From Ructibacterium gallinarum (lineage in GTDB: Bacteria > Bacillota > Clostridia > Monoglobales > Monoglobaceae): a stretch of 40,810 bases of DNA. The stretch is taken from positions 1 through 40,810 of the forward strand of contig NZ_JADCKB010000026.1 of the NCBI RefSeq assembly GCF_014982785.1, written 5' to 3'. The notes under the pieces were generated by a model that saw only the letters and a program-made list of their open reading frames with translations, made no database searches and was not told the DNA's origin. Position numbers and translations under genes: made by a program. Below, one piece after another: positions 18,196 to 28,267 of this stretch (its first letter is position 1; each line of letters starts with the position of its first letter).

Positions 18196-20781
18196 TTATA
18201 TGTTCAGTCTATAGACAAAAATTGCCTTTATTGCTCCTCCGCTGAAATAGCAAACCACTTTATCTCCTATTCCGCTTTGAATATATGTTCTGATTTCATC
18301 AATATTGCTTTCCCTTATTTTTGAAATTCCCTTTGTTTTTTCATCATACACAAATACATTTGCGTTTTCTGCAAAATAAATTGTCAGTGCTTCCATATCT
18401 TCCTTTGTCAAACCCTCTAGAGGATTTTTACTTGCAAGCTGCAGTGCATTATCTTTCATGGAATATACATATCCTGCCTCCATTTTAAGCATGCCGCCTA
18501 AAGTCATTGACGAATATTCATCCATGAATGTACCCTCACTACAATCATACAAAATATCAAGATTTCTATTTTTGATTACAGCGTTATTGTCTCCATACAC
18601 AATAACATCACCAATCTCAACTTCTTTAAAACTACCATCTTGTGTTCGTCCATAAACCCTCTCGCTATCCGCAAGCATAGTGAAATGTTTTCTATTATAA
18701 TTCGACAATTCTAATCCTAATACTGTTTCACCACTATCATCCAAGGTGGTATATGTATTTTCAACAATACAAGCATAACATTTTGATGTGAGAAATGGGT
18801 ACGCAAATTCCCCGGTTAAAACAACAGCATCCGCAACTAAAGATTCCTTGCTTACTGCATATGCACCTTTCATTTGTCGATATCCATATTGATCTGAAGA
18901 CATTTTATTAACAGGAATTATGCACATGTTACTTTCATCTTGGTCATATGGTATAAAAAATATTGTTGTGTTTTCATCTATCGTACACACACCATTTAAT
19001 GATTTACCAGAATAAGTATATGCAGCTTGATCGCTTCTAGGAAACTTATACAAATGATAAACACTATCCTCACTATCAGTAGTTTTAGGCGTATCTATAT
19101 CTCTTATTGTCATATCACTTGCAAAAGTCAAAAGAATAATTTGCCGGAAACTACCATCATCGCTTAAGAGTGCATTACGCATCTCCGCCGGACTTTTCTC
19201 TTTATACGAAATTCCATCGATGATGACATTTTCAGATACGTCTAAAATTTCGATTTTATCTGTTTCCATATATGCCTTAATCTTTAATTTTTCTGAAAAT
19301 CCCTCAGAAAAAACTTCGGCATCAATCAAAAACGCTTTAATCACATATTCTTCACCGGTAAACCTTGCTTTTATTATTACATTATCATAATTGAGATAAA
19401 ATTTTCCTAATTTACCAATTTTTAATTCATCTTTAATATTATCTTTAATATGATACAGTGTATTATCAATACAAACGCCTTCTTCTGATATTTCTGTTAT
19501 CATGCCCGAAACAACCGAATCTGAAACAATAATAGTCAATAATTTACCGTCCAAACTCTCGCCCACGCTGGCAACACTGTCTTGCTTGATTGAATTAAGG
19601 TCAATTACTTCGTCAGCACTATTTTTTATCACGACATTATCATAGTCATTTAGCTTATATTCCAATCCATCAATAAATATACTATTCCCTGCTGTATCAA
19701 TAGCCCCAACTATACCATCTGTATAGCTATCCACAAGGACAACATCATAAACTGAATCATGATTATTATCAACCAACGTAATACTGCCTGTATCCGGCAA
19801 AAGAAGATTTTCCCCAAAAAGATCCGACGATTTTACGGGCATACCATTATACACAGCAATAAAACCATTTTTTAAATTAACTTTTCTTTCTTTTTGTTCA
19901 TGCAAATCCAATAAATAACTCAAGCTATTGTTCTTCACTTCCAAAAGATATTTCGCGTTAATTTTTATCTCGTCCGTACGGTCAACATAAAGATATAGCA
20001 ATGTATCTTTGTCCTTTTCCGTTTTGTAATATCCCTCTACGTATCTACCAATCAAATCTATTTCATTTATTTCTGAATCATATATTTTATCATTAATTTT
20101 TATTTTGTCATTATACCCATTCTCATCAGCGTACAAATGGTTACCCGCTGCATAATTTACCACTCCGGAAACACGTTTCATTCCAAGTCTACGCTCAAGA
20201 TAATCACCGCTGCCAAATACAGAAACATCCCCATCAAATCTATTGCTAAAATCAATTTTTGCATTCAACATATTGTAAATCAGACTCGCCCCCTCACCAA
20301 TTGTAAGAGAATTTACATTTGCAATACTTATATGAATATTTAGGTGACGCAAAAACTGCAATGGTTCAACCAAATTCTCATTAATTCCTAATGTACGCAC
20401 AATCATGATTGCGGCATGCTCATATGATATGGGTTCATTAGGATTGAAATTGCCATTTTCATCGCCAAATGCGATTTTAAAAGCATATAAAACCGTAACA
20501 GGCAAATATATACTGCTTGATGGCTCTATATCATTAATTACTATACTGCTATCAGCAAGGGTTTCGATAGGAGCTACACTTATCACATTGGAAAGCATTT
20601 GAGCAAACTGCCCTCTTGTTAAAGTTTCAGCATAATCTGTATCTTCATTAATTACATTGAAAAACGCCAATAACGCCTCTTCTTTTTCACTGAGATAAAT
20701 ACTCTGCGAGGCAGCAAAGGAAAAAGGATACAGAATCATCATGCAGAATATAATACATAAGCATATACATCTTTTTCTCAT
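18196..20781 (-). CDS. SLH-domain surface protein with long unrecognised beta-rich region
   Basis: An 861-residue exported protein with signal peptide (MRKRCICLCIIFCMMILYPF). Residues about 36-175 resemble three SLH repeats: LTRGQFAQMLSNVI, then FGDENGNFNPNEPISYEHAA, then a degenerate third. SLH repeats bind pyruvylated wall polymers and tie proteins to the cell surface. The remaining 680 residues are not a family I can name. They read as repeated short beta units with patterns such as DYDNVVIKNSADEVIDL and GMITEISEEGVCIDNTLY, suggesting a beta scaffold. Its ATG overlaps the preceding stop as ATGA, so the two SLH proteins are translationally coupled and probably made in similar amounts. The ribosome site GGAGGTG is inside the upstream gene. 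Confidence 0.75.
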   Translation of the reverse strand: MRKRCICLCIIFCMMILYPFSFAASQSIYLSEKEEALLAFFNVINEDTDYAETLTRGQFAQMLSNVISVAPIETLADSSIVINDIEPSSSIYLPVTVLYAFKIAFGDENGNFNPNEPISYEHAAIMIVRTLGINENLVEPLQFLRHLNIHISIANVNSLTIGEGASLIYNMLNAKIDFSNRFDGDVSVFGSGDYLERRLGMKRVSGVVNYAAGNHLYADENGYNDKIKINDKIYDSEINEIDLIGRYVEGYYKTEKDKDTLLYLYVDRTDEIKINAKYLLEVKNNSLSYLLDLHEQKERKVNLKNGFIAVYNGMPVKSSDLFGENLLLPDTGSITLVDNNHDSVYDVVLVDSYTDGIVGAIDTAGNSIFIDGLEYKLNDYDNVVIKNSADEVIDLNSIKQDSVASVGESLDGKLLTIIVSDSVVSGMITEISEEGVCIDNTLYHIKDNIKDELKIGKLGKFYLNYDNVIIKARFTGEEYVIKAFLIDAEVFSEGFSEKLKIKAYMETDKIEILDVSENVIIDGISYKEKSPAEMRNALLSDDGSFRQIILLTFASDMTIRDIDTPKTTDSEDSVYHLYKFPRSDQAAYTYSGKSLNGVCTIDENTTIFFIPYDQDESNMCIIPVNKMSSDQYGYRQMKGAYAVSKESLVADAVVLTGEFAYPFLTSKCYACIVENTYTTLDDSGETVLGLELSNYNRKHFTMLADSERVYGRTQDGSFKEVEIGDVIVYGDNNAVIKNRNLDILYDCSEGTFMDEYSSMTLGGMLKMEAGYVYSMKDNALQLASKNPLEGLTKEDMEALTIYFAENANVFVYDEKTKGISKIRESNIDEIRTYIQSGIGDKVVCYFSGGAIKAIFVYRLNI

Positions 20782-22292
20782 TTTTCCACCTCCAATAAGG
20801 TATACAACATTTTAGCAGCCTCTGCACGTGTTATAAGAGCATTGGGAGCAAAGCTTTTATCAACATACCCATTGATAATGCCCATACCCGCCATATAAGC
20901 AATTGCATCTTTAGCATAATCATCACATTGATCATAATCTATAAAATCTGTTCTTTGATTGGTAAACGAATAACCGTCTTGGAAAGCGGCTCGAAACAAC
21001 ATAGTTGTAAAATCTTGTCTTGTAATGTTTTCACCTGTTCCAAACATATTTTGCGTAACCCCATTTACAATTCCGCTTTTGTAACATAAGTAGACATAAT
21101 TCTCATACCACGAGGCATTTTCTACATCGTGAAACACACCTAGAGAATCTTCAATATTCTCCGAAAACAAAAATGTTTTGGCAATCATTTTTGCCACTTC
21201 TTCTCGCTTAACCATGTTTTGCGGCTCAAAATATCCATCCCCCACTCCGGATACAATGCCCAGCTTATATAAACCTACAATAGCCTCCTTGGCCCATGCG
21301 TATTCTTCTAAATCGACAAAAGGATCCTTTATTTCTTCCACCGTTGGCACATACTCTGTTGTGTTCCCATAAATTCCTCCAGAGTTGCTGCCGGAAGCCC
21401 CCCCAGCAATACCGCCTCCAGAAGGTCTTCCACCGCCATTGTTACCATTACTACCACTTACGGTAGACATTGAAACCTTTTTAATTTCTCTCTCCAATGC
21501 ATCCAACAACGCATTGATGTCGCCATATTCTTTTTGTGCAATTGCAGAGCACACTTCTGCCTTTTGCTCAAAAGATAATTGATTATACGCATCAAGATTA
21601 AATTTCAGATTTTGTGCCCCAAAATTAAGCGCAGAATCAACATCCGCTGTAGTTACCGCATTTTTTATTTCATTCAAGGTCTGTGTTTCGTACTTAAAAT
21701 TTATAATAGTACTTTCAAGTTTATCCGCCTTACCTGCAAGAAATTCATTGCTTATTTTATCTCTGTTTTCCACTATATTCGTATATAAACGGCCCAAAGC
21801 TCTGGATGACAAATAGATATCGTCGTTAATACCAAGCACATCAGTATATGCTGGTATCTCTGCAATAAAGGAATCTATGTCAGTCGTTTTATCTATAACC
21901 TCATTAATCATAGCTTTTACGGATTCAAATGACTTATATTGAAAAGGCTTGCTTATTATCGAATTTCCATATTTAACATTAATAAGATATTGCTTTTCCA
22001 AACCAATAATTTGAAAATCAAACTCAAATTTTCCATCGGGCTGAACAACACCCTCATCAAAATGTAATGCTTGGTTGCTCTCAGATAAGATATATCCGTT
22101 TTCGAAATTTGTGACATAGAAAACAACATATCTGTTATTTTCTCCTGCTCCCAGATTTCCGCTAACTTTTATAACATTATTCTCCATCTGAGATACGCAT
22201 ACAGAAATATCCCGAATTTCTTCTGCTGAAACGCAAAGCATTAGTATAGGCATAAAAACAAACAAGCAGCATATAATTTTCTTGATATTCAT
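20778..22292 (-). CDS. SLH-anchored surface protein with C-terminal SLH triplet
   Basis: A 504-residue exported protein. Order: signal peptide 1-23; beta module (about 28-118) like those at the start of the SGNH and first beta-helix proteins; alpha-helical region (about 120-275); Gly/Ser/Asn linker (279-308, including NGNNGGGRPSGGG); and three good SLH repeats (about 324-372, 386-435, 449-500). Marks of the repeats are YKLGIVSGVGDGYFEPQN, CYKSGIVNGV and GIINGYVDKSFAPNALITRAE. It is probably a wall anchor that displays the N-terminal part. It has no enzyme motif. The ribosome site GAGGAG precedes ATG, and a gap of about 107 bp follows the Ig-like protein gene. Confidence 0.85.
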   Translation of the reverse strand: MNIKKIICCLFVFMPILMLCVSAEEIRDISVCVSQMENNVIKVSGNLGAGENNRYVVFYVTNFENGYILSESNQALHFDEGVVQPDGKFEFDFQIIGLEKQYLINVKYGNSIISKPFQYKSFESVKAMINEVIDKTTDIDSFIAEIPAYTDVLGINDDIYLSSRALGRLYTNIVENRDKISNEFLAGKADKLESTIINFKYETQTLNEIKNAVTTADVDSALNFGAQNLKFNLDAYNQLSFEQKAEVCSAIAQKEYGDINALLDALEREIKKVSMSTVSGSNGNNGGGRPSGGGIAGGASGSNSGGIYGNTTEYVPTVEEIKDPFVDLEEYAWAKEAIVGLYKLGIVSGVGDGYFEPQNMVKREEVAKMIAKTFLFSENIEDSLGVFHDVENASWYENYVYLCYKSGIVNGVTQNMFGTGENITRQDFTTMLFRAAFQDGYSFTNQRTDFIDYDQCDDYAKDAIAYMAGMGIINGYVDKSFAPNALITRAEAAKMLYTLLEVEK

Positions 22293-22399
22293 AAATATCT
22301 CCTCATATCATAAAATAGTAGTGTTTATATTCCTTCTCCAAAAACTGCAGGCCATACCGTCTGGAGATACTGTCAGTCGTCCACTTTTTCTCGTTTTTA

Positions 22400-25300
22400 T
22401 CAAGGTACTATTTTGATCCCTTCACAGAGTGGATTAACACTGTATGGATCATCTATCAAAAATACCTTTAAATATTCTGCTCCAATTTTGGAATCAATGT
22501 TTAAATCAACGTCTGTACTACCATTTTCTTTTACATCAAATTTTTTTATAGTATATCCAAGCATTCCCATATATTCATTATACGTACACGCCAGCACATA
22601 ACCACTTTTTATGTCAATACTATTTACAAAAACACTCACCGGTATTTGAACAGCTGTTTTAAATTCTTCTGCATCCAAACTGGTACTCCCGGTAACATAT
22701 GTTGGCGAATTTTCTATATTGAATACATATTCATACGGATTATTTTGATAATGAATCCAATCCCTATCCTCTGTCATAATTTGATTAGTTTGAATTAATA
22801 CTTTATATTTATGTGTATACATCCATTGATTTTCGTTTGTAATTTGTAATTTCGTTCTGTCAGCATTAAAAGATAAATTTAAATTATTTTCTTCCTTTCC
22901 AGTCGTCATATCCTGTACTTTAACAATATCAAGAGGCTCTGAATTCAATACAACAGTGCCCATATTAAAAACAATACTATCTTTCACCCCAACATTGTCG
23001 TATGCTTCATCGGGAGTAATGCTTTGTGTTGCTTCGCACTTCGTAATAATCAAATTTGTCAAGCCAATCGCATCAACCTTCGTCGCTGCGCAAGAGATTG
23101 CAAAGTCTCCTAATATATTTGCTTCCGCAGATAAATGATATGCATCAACAAGAACATCTTCCACATATAGCTGAATTTTGTCACCCATTCTACGCACAGT
23201 TATTTTAGTTACACCATTTGCCACATCTGCTTCAGATGATAACAATCTTGTACTACTCCCCGTAACGCGAGCATATTCAGCTGTGTCAAGAGGTATATCA
23301 AACAAGTCACTTGCTACTTTTTGATCTTTTATACCACCAGTAAATCTATATAGGCTTCTATTTTTATCAGATATATTCCACCCCTCTTTATTATTGATGA
23401 ACATGATACGTGCATTAGACCCATTATTTGTGTAATCTCCGCTATCCACCAATACCCCATCTAAGGTTTCCCTCATCGGATAAAATTTGATATTAAAGCT
23501 GACTGTATAATATGATTCGTTTGCAATAACATCATTTTTAAATGCGTCTCCATTCGTGAGTTTCGTTGAAGAATTATAAAGTAAAAGTCGCCCATTTCTA
23601 TAATTAATTGTTGCAGAATTTGCACTTGGAACATGTATTTCATCCTGCACTATAGATATCTTAATTTTTCTTATATATTCTGTGGTTGTAAATATATTGT
23701 ATGTTCCAAACCCGCTCGCAATATTTACTGTATAAAAAGAATTTGGCCTAAGTTCATTGTTTTTTGGCATAATTTCAAGTATGGTTCCGTTTACATGAAA
23801 AACACAGTCAATTTCTTTTCCTTCTTCCATTAAAGATATATACGAAAACTCATCTACCTCTGTAATATCATTATTAAAATCAAGATAAATTCCATACAAA
23901 TCAGCATACACGGAATTTAGCTCAAGTATTGTCTCCGGCTCTGGTGTAAGAATCAGTGGTAAATTAAATTCTTCATTTGTATATGCAGTTTCAGTTCCAA
24001 AGCTTTTTTCAATTTTTACAATATATGTAACACCTCTTTTAAGCACTGTTTCTGTTGTAAGTATAAGGCTTTTCCCAGAAATACTTGCCGCAACATTAAG
24101 CTTTTTTTCATTTTCCCAAAGGGATATTTTTGAAAAATCAGTAGTTCCAAATAACGGATTATCAAAATCAATTTTTATTTTTTTGATACTTTGGGCCGAA
24201 ATATTTTCTGGTTTAATATAGATATCTTGAAGTTCAAATTCTTTTTCAAAATCATATATTGTATAAATAGTTGCATTTCCAAAATAAGCCGAAATTTTGA
24301 CAGTATATTTGTGCTCCTTTAATAGTTTGCCGTTCTTTTTTGATATATTCAACCATTTCCCATCAATTGATATATTTGACGGTACTTCTTTATCATCCTC
24401 CAATAACACTACATTATCAAAATTTTTAATATCTGATATATCTCTATCAAATCCTAAACTGATATAACTTTGTTGCGCCGAAAACTCTACCGGAGTAATT
24501 TCAAAACAATCTAATTTTTCGTACTTTATTACTCTTAAATTTGAACACACAGATATTGGCCGATTAAATGCTGAATAAAGAATTGGAATACAACCGTCAG
24601 GAAGATTTTTTCCACTTAACGAAAATCTATCCATATATTCATCATTTAAATATAAGACCGCATCTCCCTTAACTTTTCGTATGGTTATGCGCATTTTACT
24701 ACTGCTTTGTTCATTGGGATTAATTTCATTTGTGTTGTCCGTAATAGGATATTCCTTTGACGGATTAATACGCATATGATACGGCCAAAAAGTGCTTAGT
24801 GTGGCTTTATTATTTGAATCCATAACATGAAATGCGCCGCTTTTTATAACACCATCATACGCGCCGTATCCTGTCTTTGTACTGATACGAGTTAATGCCG
24901 TTCCATCAACTCCCCACCCGTGATGAACGTTATCAGACAAATATGTTATACTAAAATATGGATTTGTCCAACCAGGGTCGCTGTATGAAATGCCATCGTT
25001 GGTATATTGATCAACATAATAGAAATCAAGATTAAATGATAAACTATAGCTATCCAAGTTCGCAACGCTATTCCCTATAATTCCCCATTTACTGGCATCA
25101 CTTGTATTAGCATTAAACATTCCGATGGCTCCCACATCCGTATTTTGTGCAACGCCATATAGCAGCGATGCAAGATATGGGTTAAAACTTTCTTGTTCCA
25201 CACTGAGCCGAAAAGCCTCCGTGTAATTTTGAGTTAAACCAAAAAAGCCTGCCTTCAAAGTAATTCTATAATCCATATTTAAATCTAGAGTATTTTCAGG

Positions 25301-25555
25301 AATAATTTTAACTGTATTGCCCTGCTCAGACACTTCTACTGATTGTATATTGCAAATTTCTCTGTAATTATTATATAGTTCAATACCACCGATTTCTGCT
25401 GATGTCACTTCATTTGAAAACAAAACGGTAATATACGTTTCATCAGCAGATATAGCAAAAACAGTATTTTCGTTTGCCGCATATGTAGGAATCATTCCTA
25501 CCAGCAGTGCAACATATAAAAAAAATGCTATCATATCCTTTACGATGATTTTCAT
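22400..25555 (-). CDS. Large exported protein with SbsA-type Ig-like repeats and lectin-like sandwiches
   Basis: A 1051-residue secreted protein of unknown function. After the signal peptide (MKIIVKDMIAFFLYVALLVG) come alternating Ig-like units of the SbsA/Big_5 kind. They are recognisable by repeated phrases such as LDLNMDYRITLKAGFFG, LLKEHKYTVKISAYFGNATI, RGVTYIVKIEKSFGTETAYT and RPNSFYTVNIASGFGTYNIF. Two larger concanavalin-like beta-sandwiches (about 130-370 and 645-830) interrupt them. The C-terminal module ends YLKVFLIDDPYSVNPLCEG, also found in neighbouring proteins. There are no catalytic motifs; a glycan-binding or adhesin role is inferred. The frame extends 13 codons upstream, but the signal peptide and the AAGGGGA site support the ATG at 25555. 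Confidence 0.7.
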   Translation of the reverse strand: MKIIVKDMIAFFLYVALLVGMIPTYAANENTVFAISADETYITVLFSNEVTSAEIGGIELYNNYREICNIQSVEVSEQGNTVKIIPENTLDLNMDYRITLKAGFFGLTQNYTEAFRLSVEQESFNPYLASLLYGVAQNTDVGAIGMFNANTSDASKWGIIGNSVANLDSYSLSFNLDFYYVDQYTNDGISYSDPGWTNPYFSITYLSDNVHHGWGVDGTALTRISTKTGYGAYDGVIKSGAFHVMDSNNKATLSTFWPYHMRINPSKEYPITDNTNEINPNEQSSSKMRITIRKVKGDAVLYLNDEYMDRFSLSGKNLPDGCIPILYSAFNRPISVCSNLRVIKYEKLDCFEITPVEFSAQQSYISLGFDRDISDIKNFDNVVLLEDDKEVPSNISIDGKWLNISKKNGKLLKEHKYTVKISAYFGNATIYTIYDFEKEFELQDIYIKPENISAQSIKKIKIDFDNPLFGTTDFSKISLWENEKKLNVAASISGKSLILTTETVLKRGVTYIVKIEKSFGTETAYTNEEFNLPLILTPEPETILELNSVYADLYGIYLDFNNDITEVDEFSYISLMEEGKEIDCVFHVNGTILEIMPKNNELRPNSFYTVNIASGFGTYNIFTTTEYIRKIKISIVQDEIHVPSANSATINYRNGRLLLYNSSTKLTNGDAFKNDVIANESYYTVSFNIKFYPMRETLDGVLVDSGDYTNNGSNARIMFINNKEGWNISDKNRSLYRFTGGIKDQKVASDLFDIPLDTAEYARVTGSSTRLLSSEADVANGVTKITVRRMGDKIQLYVEDVLVDAYHLSAEANILGDFAISCAATKVDAIGLTNLIITKCEATQSITPDEAYDNVGVKDSIVFNMGTVVLNSEPLDIVKVQDMTTGKEENNLNLSFNADRTKLQITNENQWMYTHKYKVLIQTNQIMTEDRDWIHYQNNPYEYVFNIENSPTYVTGSTSLDAEEFKTAVQIPVSVFVNSIDIKSGYVLACTYNEYMGMLGYTIKKFDVKENGSTDVDLNIDSKIGAEYLKVFLIDDPYSVNPLCEGIKIVP

Positions 25556-25613
25556 TATACAGTTCCCCTTCCATAACACAATAATCATACACAATTATCA
25601 TTCAAGCTCCAAA

Positions 25614-25641
25614 GGGGAATCCCATATTTCACGGACTCCCC
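25614..25641. repeat. Intercistronic hairpin between the two Ig-like protein genes
   Basis: GGGGAATCC (25614-25622) pairs with GGACTCCCC (25633-25641) with one mismatch around a 10-base loop. In the direction of transcription the stem is followed by TTTGG, a poor U tract. A competing stem TTCCCCTT / AAGGGGAA uses the same GGGGAA arm with the next gene's leader. It could act as a partial terminator or attenuator that lowers expression of the distal genes. Confidence 0.4.
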
Positions 25642-25657
25642 TCTTCACAAAACATGA

Positions 25658-28135
25658 TTAGTCGGCTTTAATATATAAATCTTCTGCCTCTTGATATGGA
25701 ACCATACTTAATGTATTGTCCCACACGAACATACGTACCATTCTCGTGTTGTTTTCATTGGCATTGGTCAATTTCAATTCTGTTGTTGATGCATTATCTG
25801 TGTACGCTATATCAACAAGCTCATTATTTAATCCAAACGCCGCAATACAAACCCAAAGATCTTTTTCGGGCGAAGCATATGCAAAAAACTCTGTTTGATA
25901 TCCATCTGTTTCAAAACCTTTATCCTTTATGGTCACACACGCATCATGAATAGTATTAGTGCTTGTAATTTTAAAATTGCTTATTTCTGTCATATTGTAA
26001 AATTGTCCATTTATAACTAGCGGACTTCCGGCAAAATGAATATCTTTCGCAGCTTCAGTGGGTAATTCCAGTGTGTCAACCAAAATGTCATCAATAAAAA
26101 GGTCTACATTATGGACAACTTCGGATAGACTGTTTATATATTTAGGTCCAACATATACCTCAATATGTTTCTTGACCATGTTTGATGGAGTATAACTTTT
26201 AACATCATATCTGTTATTGGTTTTTTCCTCTAATTCTACAGGAGCGTTTTCTGCTTCATTGGTCTTTAACAAATAGGTCCCTGCTAATGTGCCGTCTGCC
26301 CATATATGTGGGTTCTCAGACTTCCACCAGCCATCTGTACCATCAATTAATCTCCACATTTTGTCATTTTGTTTCCACCAGCCATAGATAGAATTTGTCG
26401 AAGAACTGCTTTCTTTATATTGCCAATTTAACAAAACAGAATAATCGTTTGATGATTTGATCTCAGTTCCGACTTTAACTCTGTATGTATCATAATCAAA
26501 ACTCACTGTATAACCGTTATTAAGCATTTCATCTGTAATTGATTCTCTCATACTATCAAGTTCAGCAGATGATCCGCCAAAAATTACAGTTTTTTTGTCA
26601 TCATCATATTTTGCGGCATTATCATCAGCCTTGGAGACATTTTCATACAATTTTTCTGCACCATCTGCTTTTAATCCATCCTGAATGGAAATAATTTTTA
26701 TCATCTTAGTCACTTCATCTGAAAGGAACTTACCATTGGAGCCATAACCATTCGGTAGTGTTATGGAATATACCGCACCAATCTCAAACTGATTTGTTTT
26801 CGGCGTAATATATAAATGACTGTCATATATAAATAGATTACAATCTTCGGTTATTTCCTCTCCATTTTTCTCAATTTTAATGGCAGCATTTTCACTCCCA
26901 GCAATATCTTCACTGAATTCAACAATCATTCTGCTCTCATTTCCGTATGCTGAATGTACAACGAGGTTCTCGTCTATAACTTCTGTTATTTCTTCAAACG
27001 CAGTAACCAAAAGATTAGATGCCTCATTAAAATTATATAATTGCATATATTGTAATGAAGATGTGGAATTTCCCGCCTTTTTATCAAAATTGCCTCCTGT
27101 TATAGAAAATACTGCATTATTAGGAATTTCCATGCCGTCCAACTTGTATAACCCATTTATGTCATTCTTAGTATACCGTACAAAAAACTCCACATAATTA
27201 TATGCACTCCCGCCTTTCATGTAGGTGGGACCTATCGAAAGTTGTATTCTCTGTTTCGGTTTGTCCTCATATATATAAGTCAGCTCATTATCAGAAGTGT
27301 TGTACTTCCATTTAATTGTTTCATTGGTATCATAATTTAATGCTGAAACATTCCGTGCAGTAGCTAACGTTCCATCTTCCCAAGGCAACGTATTCCCTGT
27401 ATTGCTGTTCCAAGTATTTCCAGCATAATTGCGTCCAAATTTACTCCCATCCCAGACCGTATTCCAACCATAATATTGATTTTCGCTTTTATAGGTAATT
27501 GCAAACATGTTTTGTGCTATCGAAGGCTCCTCTGCATAGGGAACCCGGTTTATACCTGAAAAAATCCACTCACCCTCCGCAGCAGCTTTATAGGTATCAT
27601 AATCAAAGGCTATGGTATAACCACCATTTAATTTCATTTCATCCGATATATTAATTGCATTATTAAGATTTGCGCTTGTACTTGCAAAAATGATTGCACC
27701 ATTATTGATATCAGAATAATATTTATAAACACTATTGCCTGCATTGATACCTGTAGAATCACTAAACCCGTTTTGTGCTTCGGTCAACCTAAAATATTTC
27801 ATATATTCCTGTCCAGCTATGTTTTGAGGAATAAAGATTTTATATATTTTACCTATTTCAAGATTTGCCTCCAGCGAAATTACTTTAGGGGAATCAAGAT
27901 ATTTGGCATTATATGCAATCGTATTTGCAGAAATATCAGAAAGTACAATACCGGTTAAATCCGTAACGTCTGTGAGCGGTGAATCATCTGATAAATACAA
28001 CGTAACACCCGATACATTTGCATATATATCCACAATGGTTGGGTCAGAGTTCTGAGCTACAGCAGGAGTGATAAGAAAAATTATAGCCATAATAGCACTT
28101 AAAAATAAGTAAATTACTTTTCTTGATTTTTTCAT
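25658..28135 (-). CDS. Exported Ig-like/lectin-like protein, internally duplicated
   Basis: An 825-residue secreted protein of unknown function, related in design to the next gene. After the signal peptide (MKKSRKVIYLFLSAIMAIIF) there is a duplicated arrangement: an Ig-like unit (about 33-120) plus a sandwich with GGYTIAFDYDTYK and YYGWNTVWDG, then a second Ig-like unit (about 385-470) plus a sandwich with NGYTVSFDYDTYR and IYGWWKQND. The C-terminal module has MVRMFVWDNTLSMVPY. The repeated FDYDTY and YGW motifs in beta-sandwiches suggest carbohydrate binding; this is inference. The frame runs 13 codons further upstream, but GGAGG stands 5 bases before the ATG at 28135. It is the first gene after the substrate-binding lipoprotein. 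Confidence 0.7.
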   Translation of the reverse strand: MKKSRKVIYLFLSAIMAIIFLITPAVAQNSDPTIVDIYANVSGVTLYLSDDSPLTDVTDLTGIVLSDISANTIAYNAKYLDSPKVISLEANLEIGKIYKIFIPQNIAGQEYMKYFRLTEAQNGFSDSTGINAGNSVYKYYSDINNGAIIFASTSANLNNAINISDEMKLNGGYTIAFDYDTYKAAAEGEWIFSGINRVPYAEEPSIAQNMFAITYKSENQYYGWNTVWDGSKFGRNYAGNTWNSNTGNTLPWEDGTLATARNVSALNYDTNETIKWKYNTSDNELTYIYEDKPKQRIQLSIGPTYMKGGSAYNYVEFFVRYTKNDINGLYKLDGMEIPNNAVFSITGGNFDKKAGNSTSSLQYMQLYNFNEASNLLVTAFEEITEVIDENLVVHSAYGNESRMIVEFSEDIAGSENAAIKIEKNGEEITEDCNLFIYDSHLYITPKTNQFEIGAVYSITLPNGYGSNGKFLSDEVTKMIKIISIQDGLKADGAEKLYENVSKADDNAAKYDDDKKTVIFGGSSAELDSMRESITDEMLNNGYTVSFDYDTYRVKVGTEIKSSNDYSVLLNWQYKESSSSTNSIYGWWKQNDKMWRLIDGTDGWWKSENPHIWADGTLAGTYLLKTNEAENAPVELEEKTNNRYDVKSYTPSNMVKKHIEVYVGPKYINSLSEVVHNVDLFIDDILVDTLELPTEAAKDIHFAGSPLVINGQFYNMTEISNFKITSTNTIHDACVTIKDKGFETDGYQTEFFAYASPEKDLWVCIAAFGLNNELVDIAYTDNASTTELKLTNANENNTRMVRMFVWDNTLSMVPYQEAEDLYIKAD

Positions 28136-28267
28136 ATTAACCTCCATTCTGCTATATATCGTATATGCGACCATACGTTGACAACTAGCAGATGTAATTT
28201 TAAATTTATTTTAAGTATAAAAAGATAGAATGCAGATCTATTTAATACACAAAGGGAAGTTGATCTT

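Noticed and set aside
22293-22399. Possible terminator between the Ig-like and SLH protein genes
   Set aside because: Only short, broken pairings (for example CTGACAG with CTGCAG) are present, with no stable stem plus U tract.
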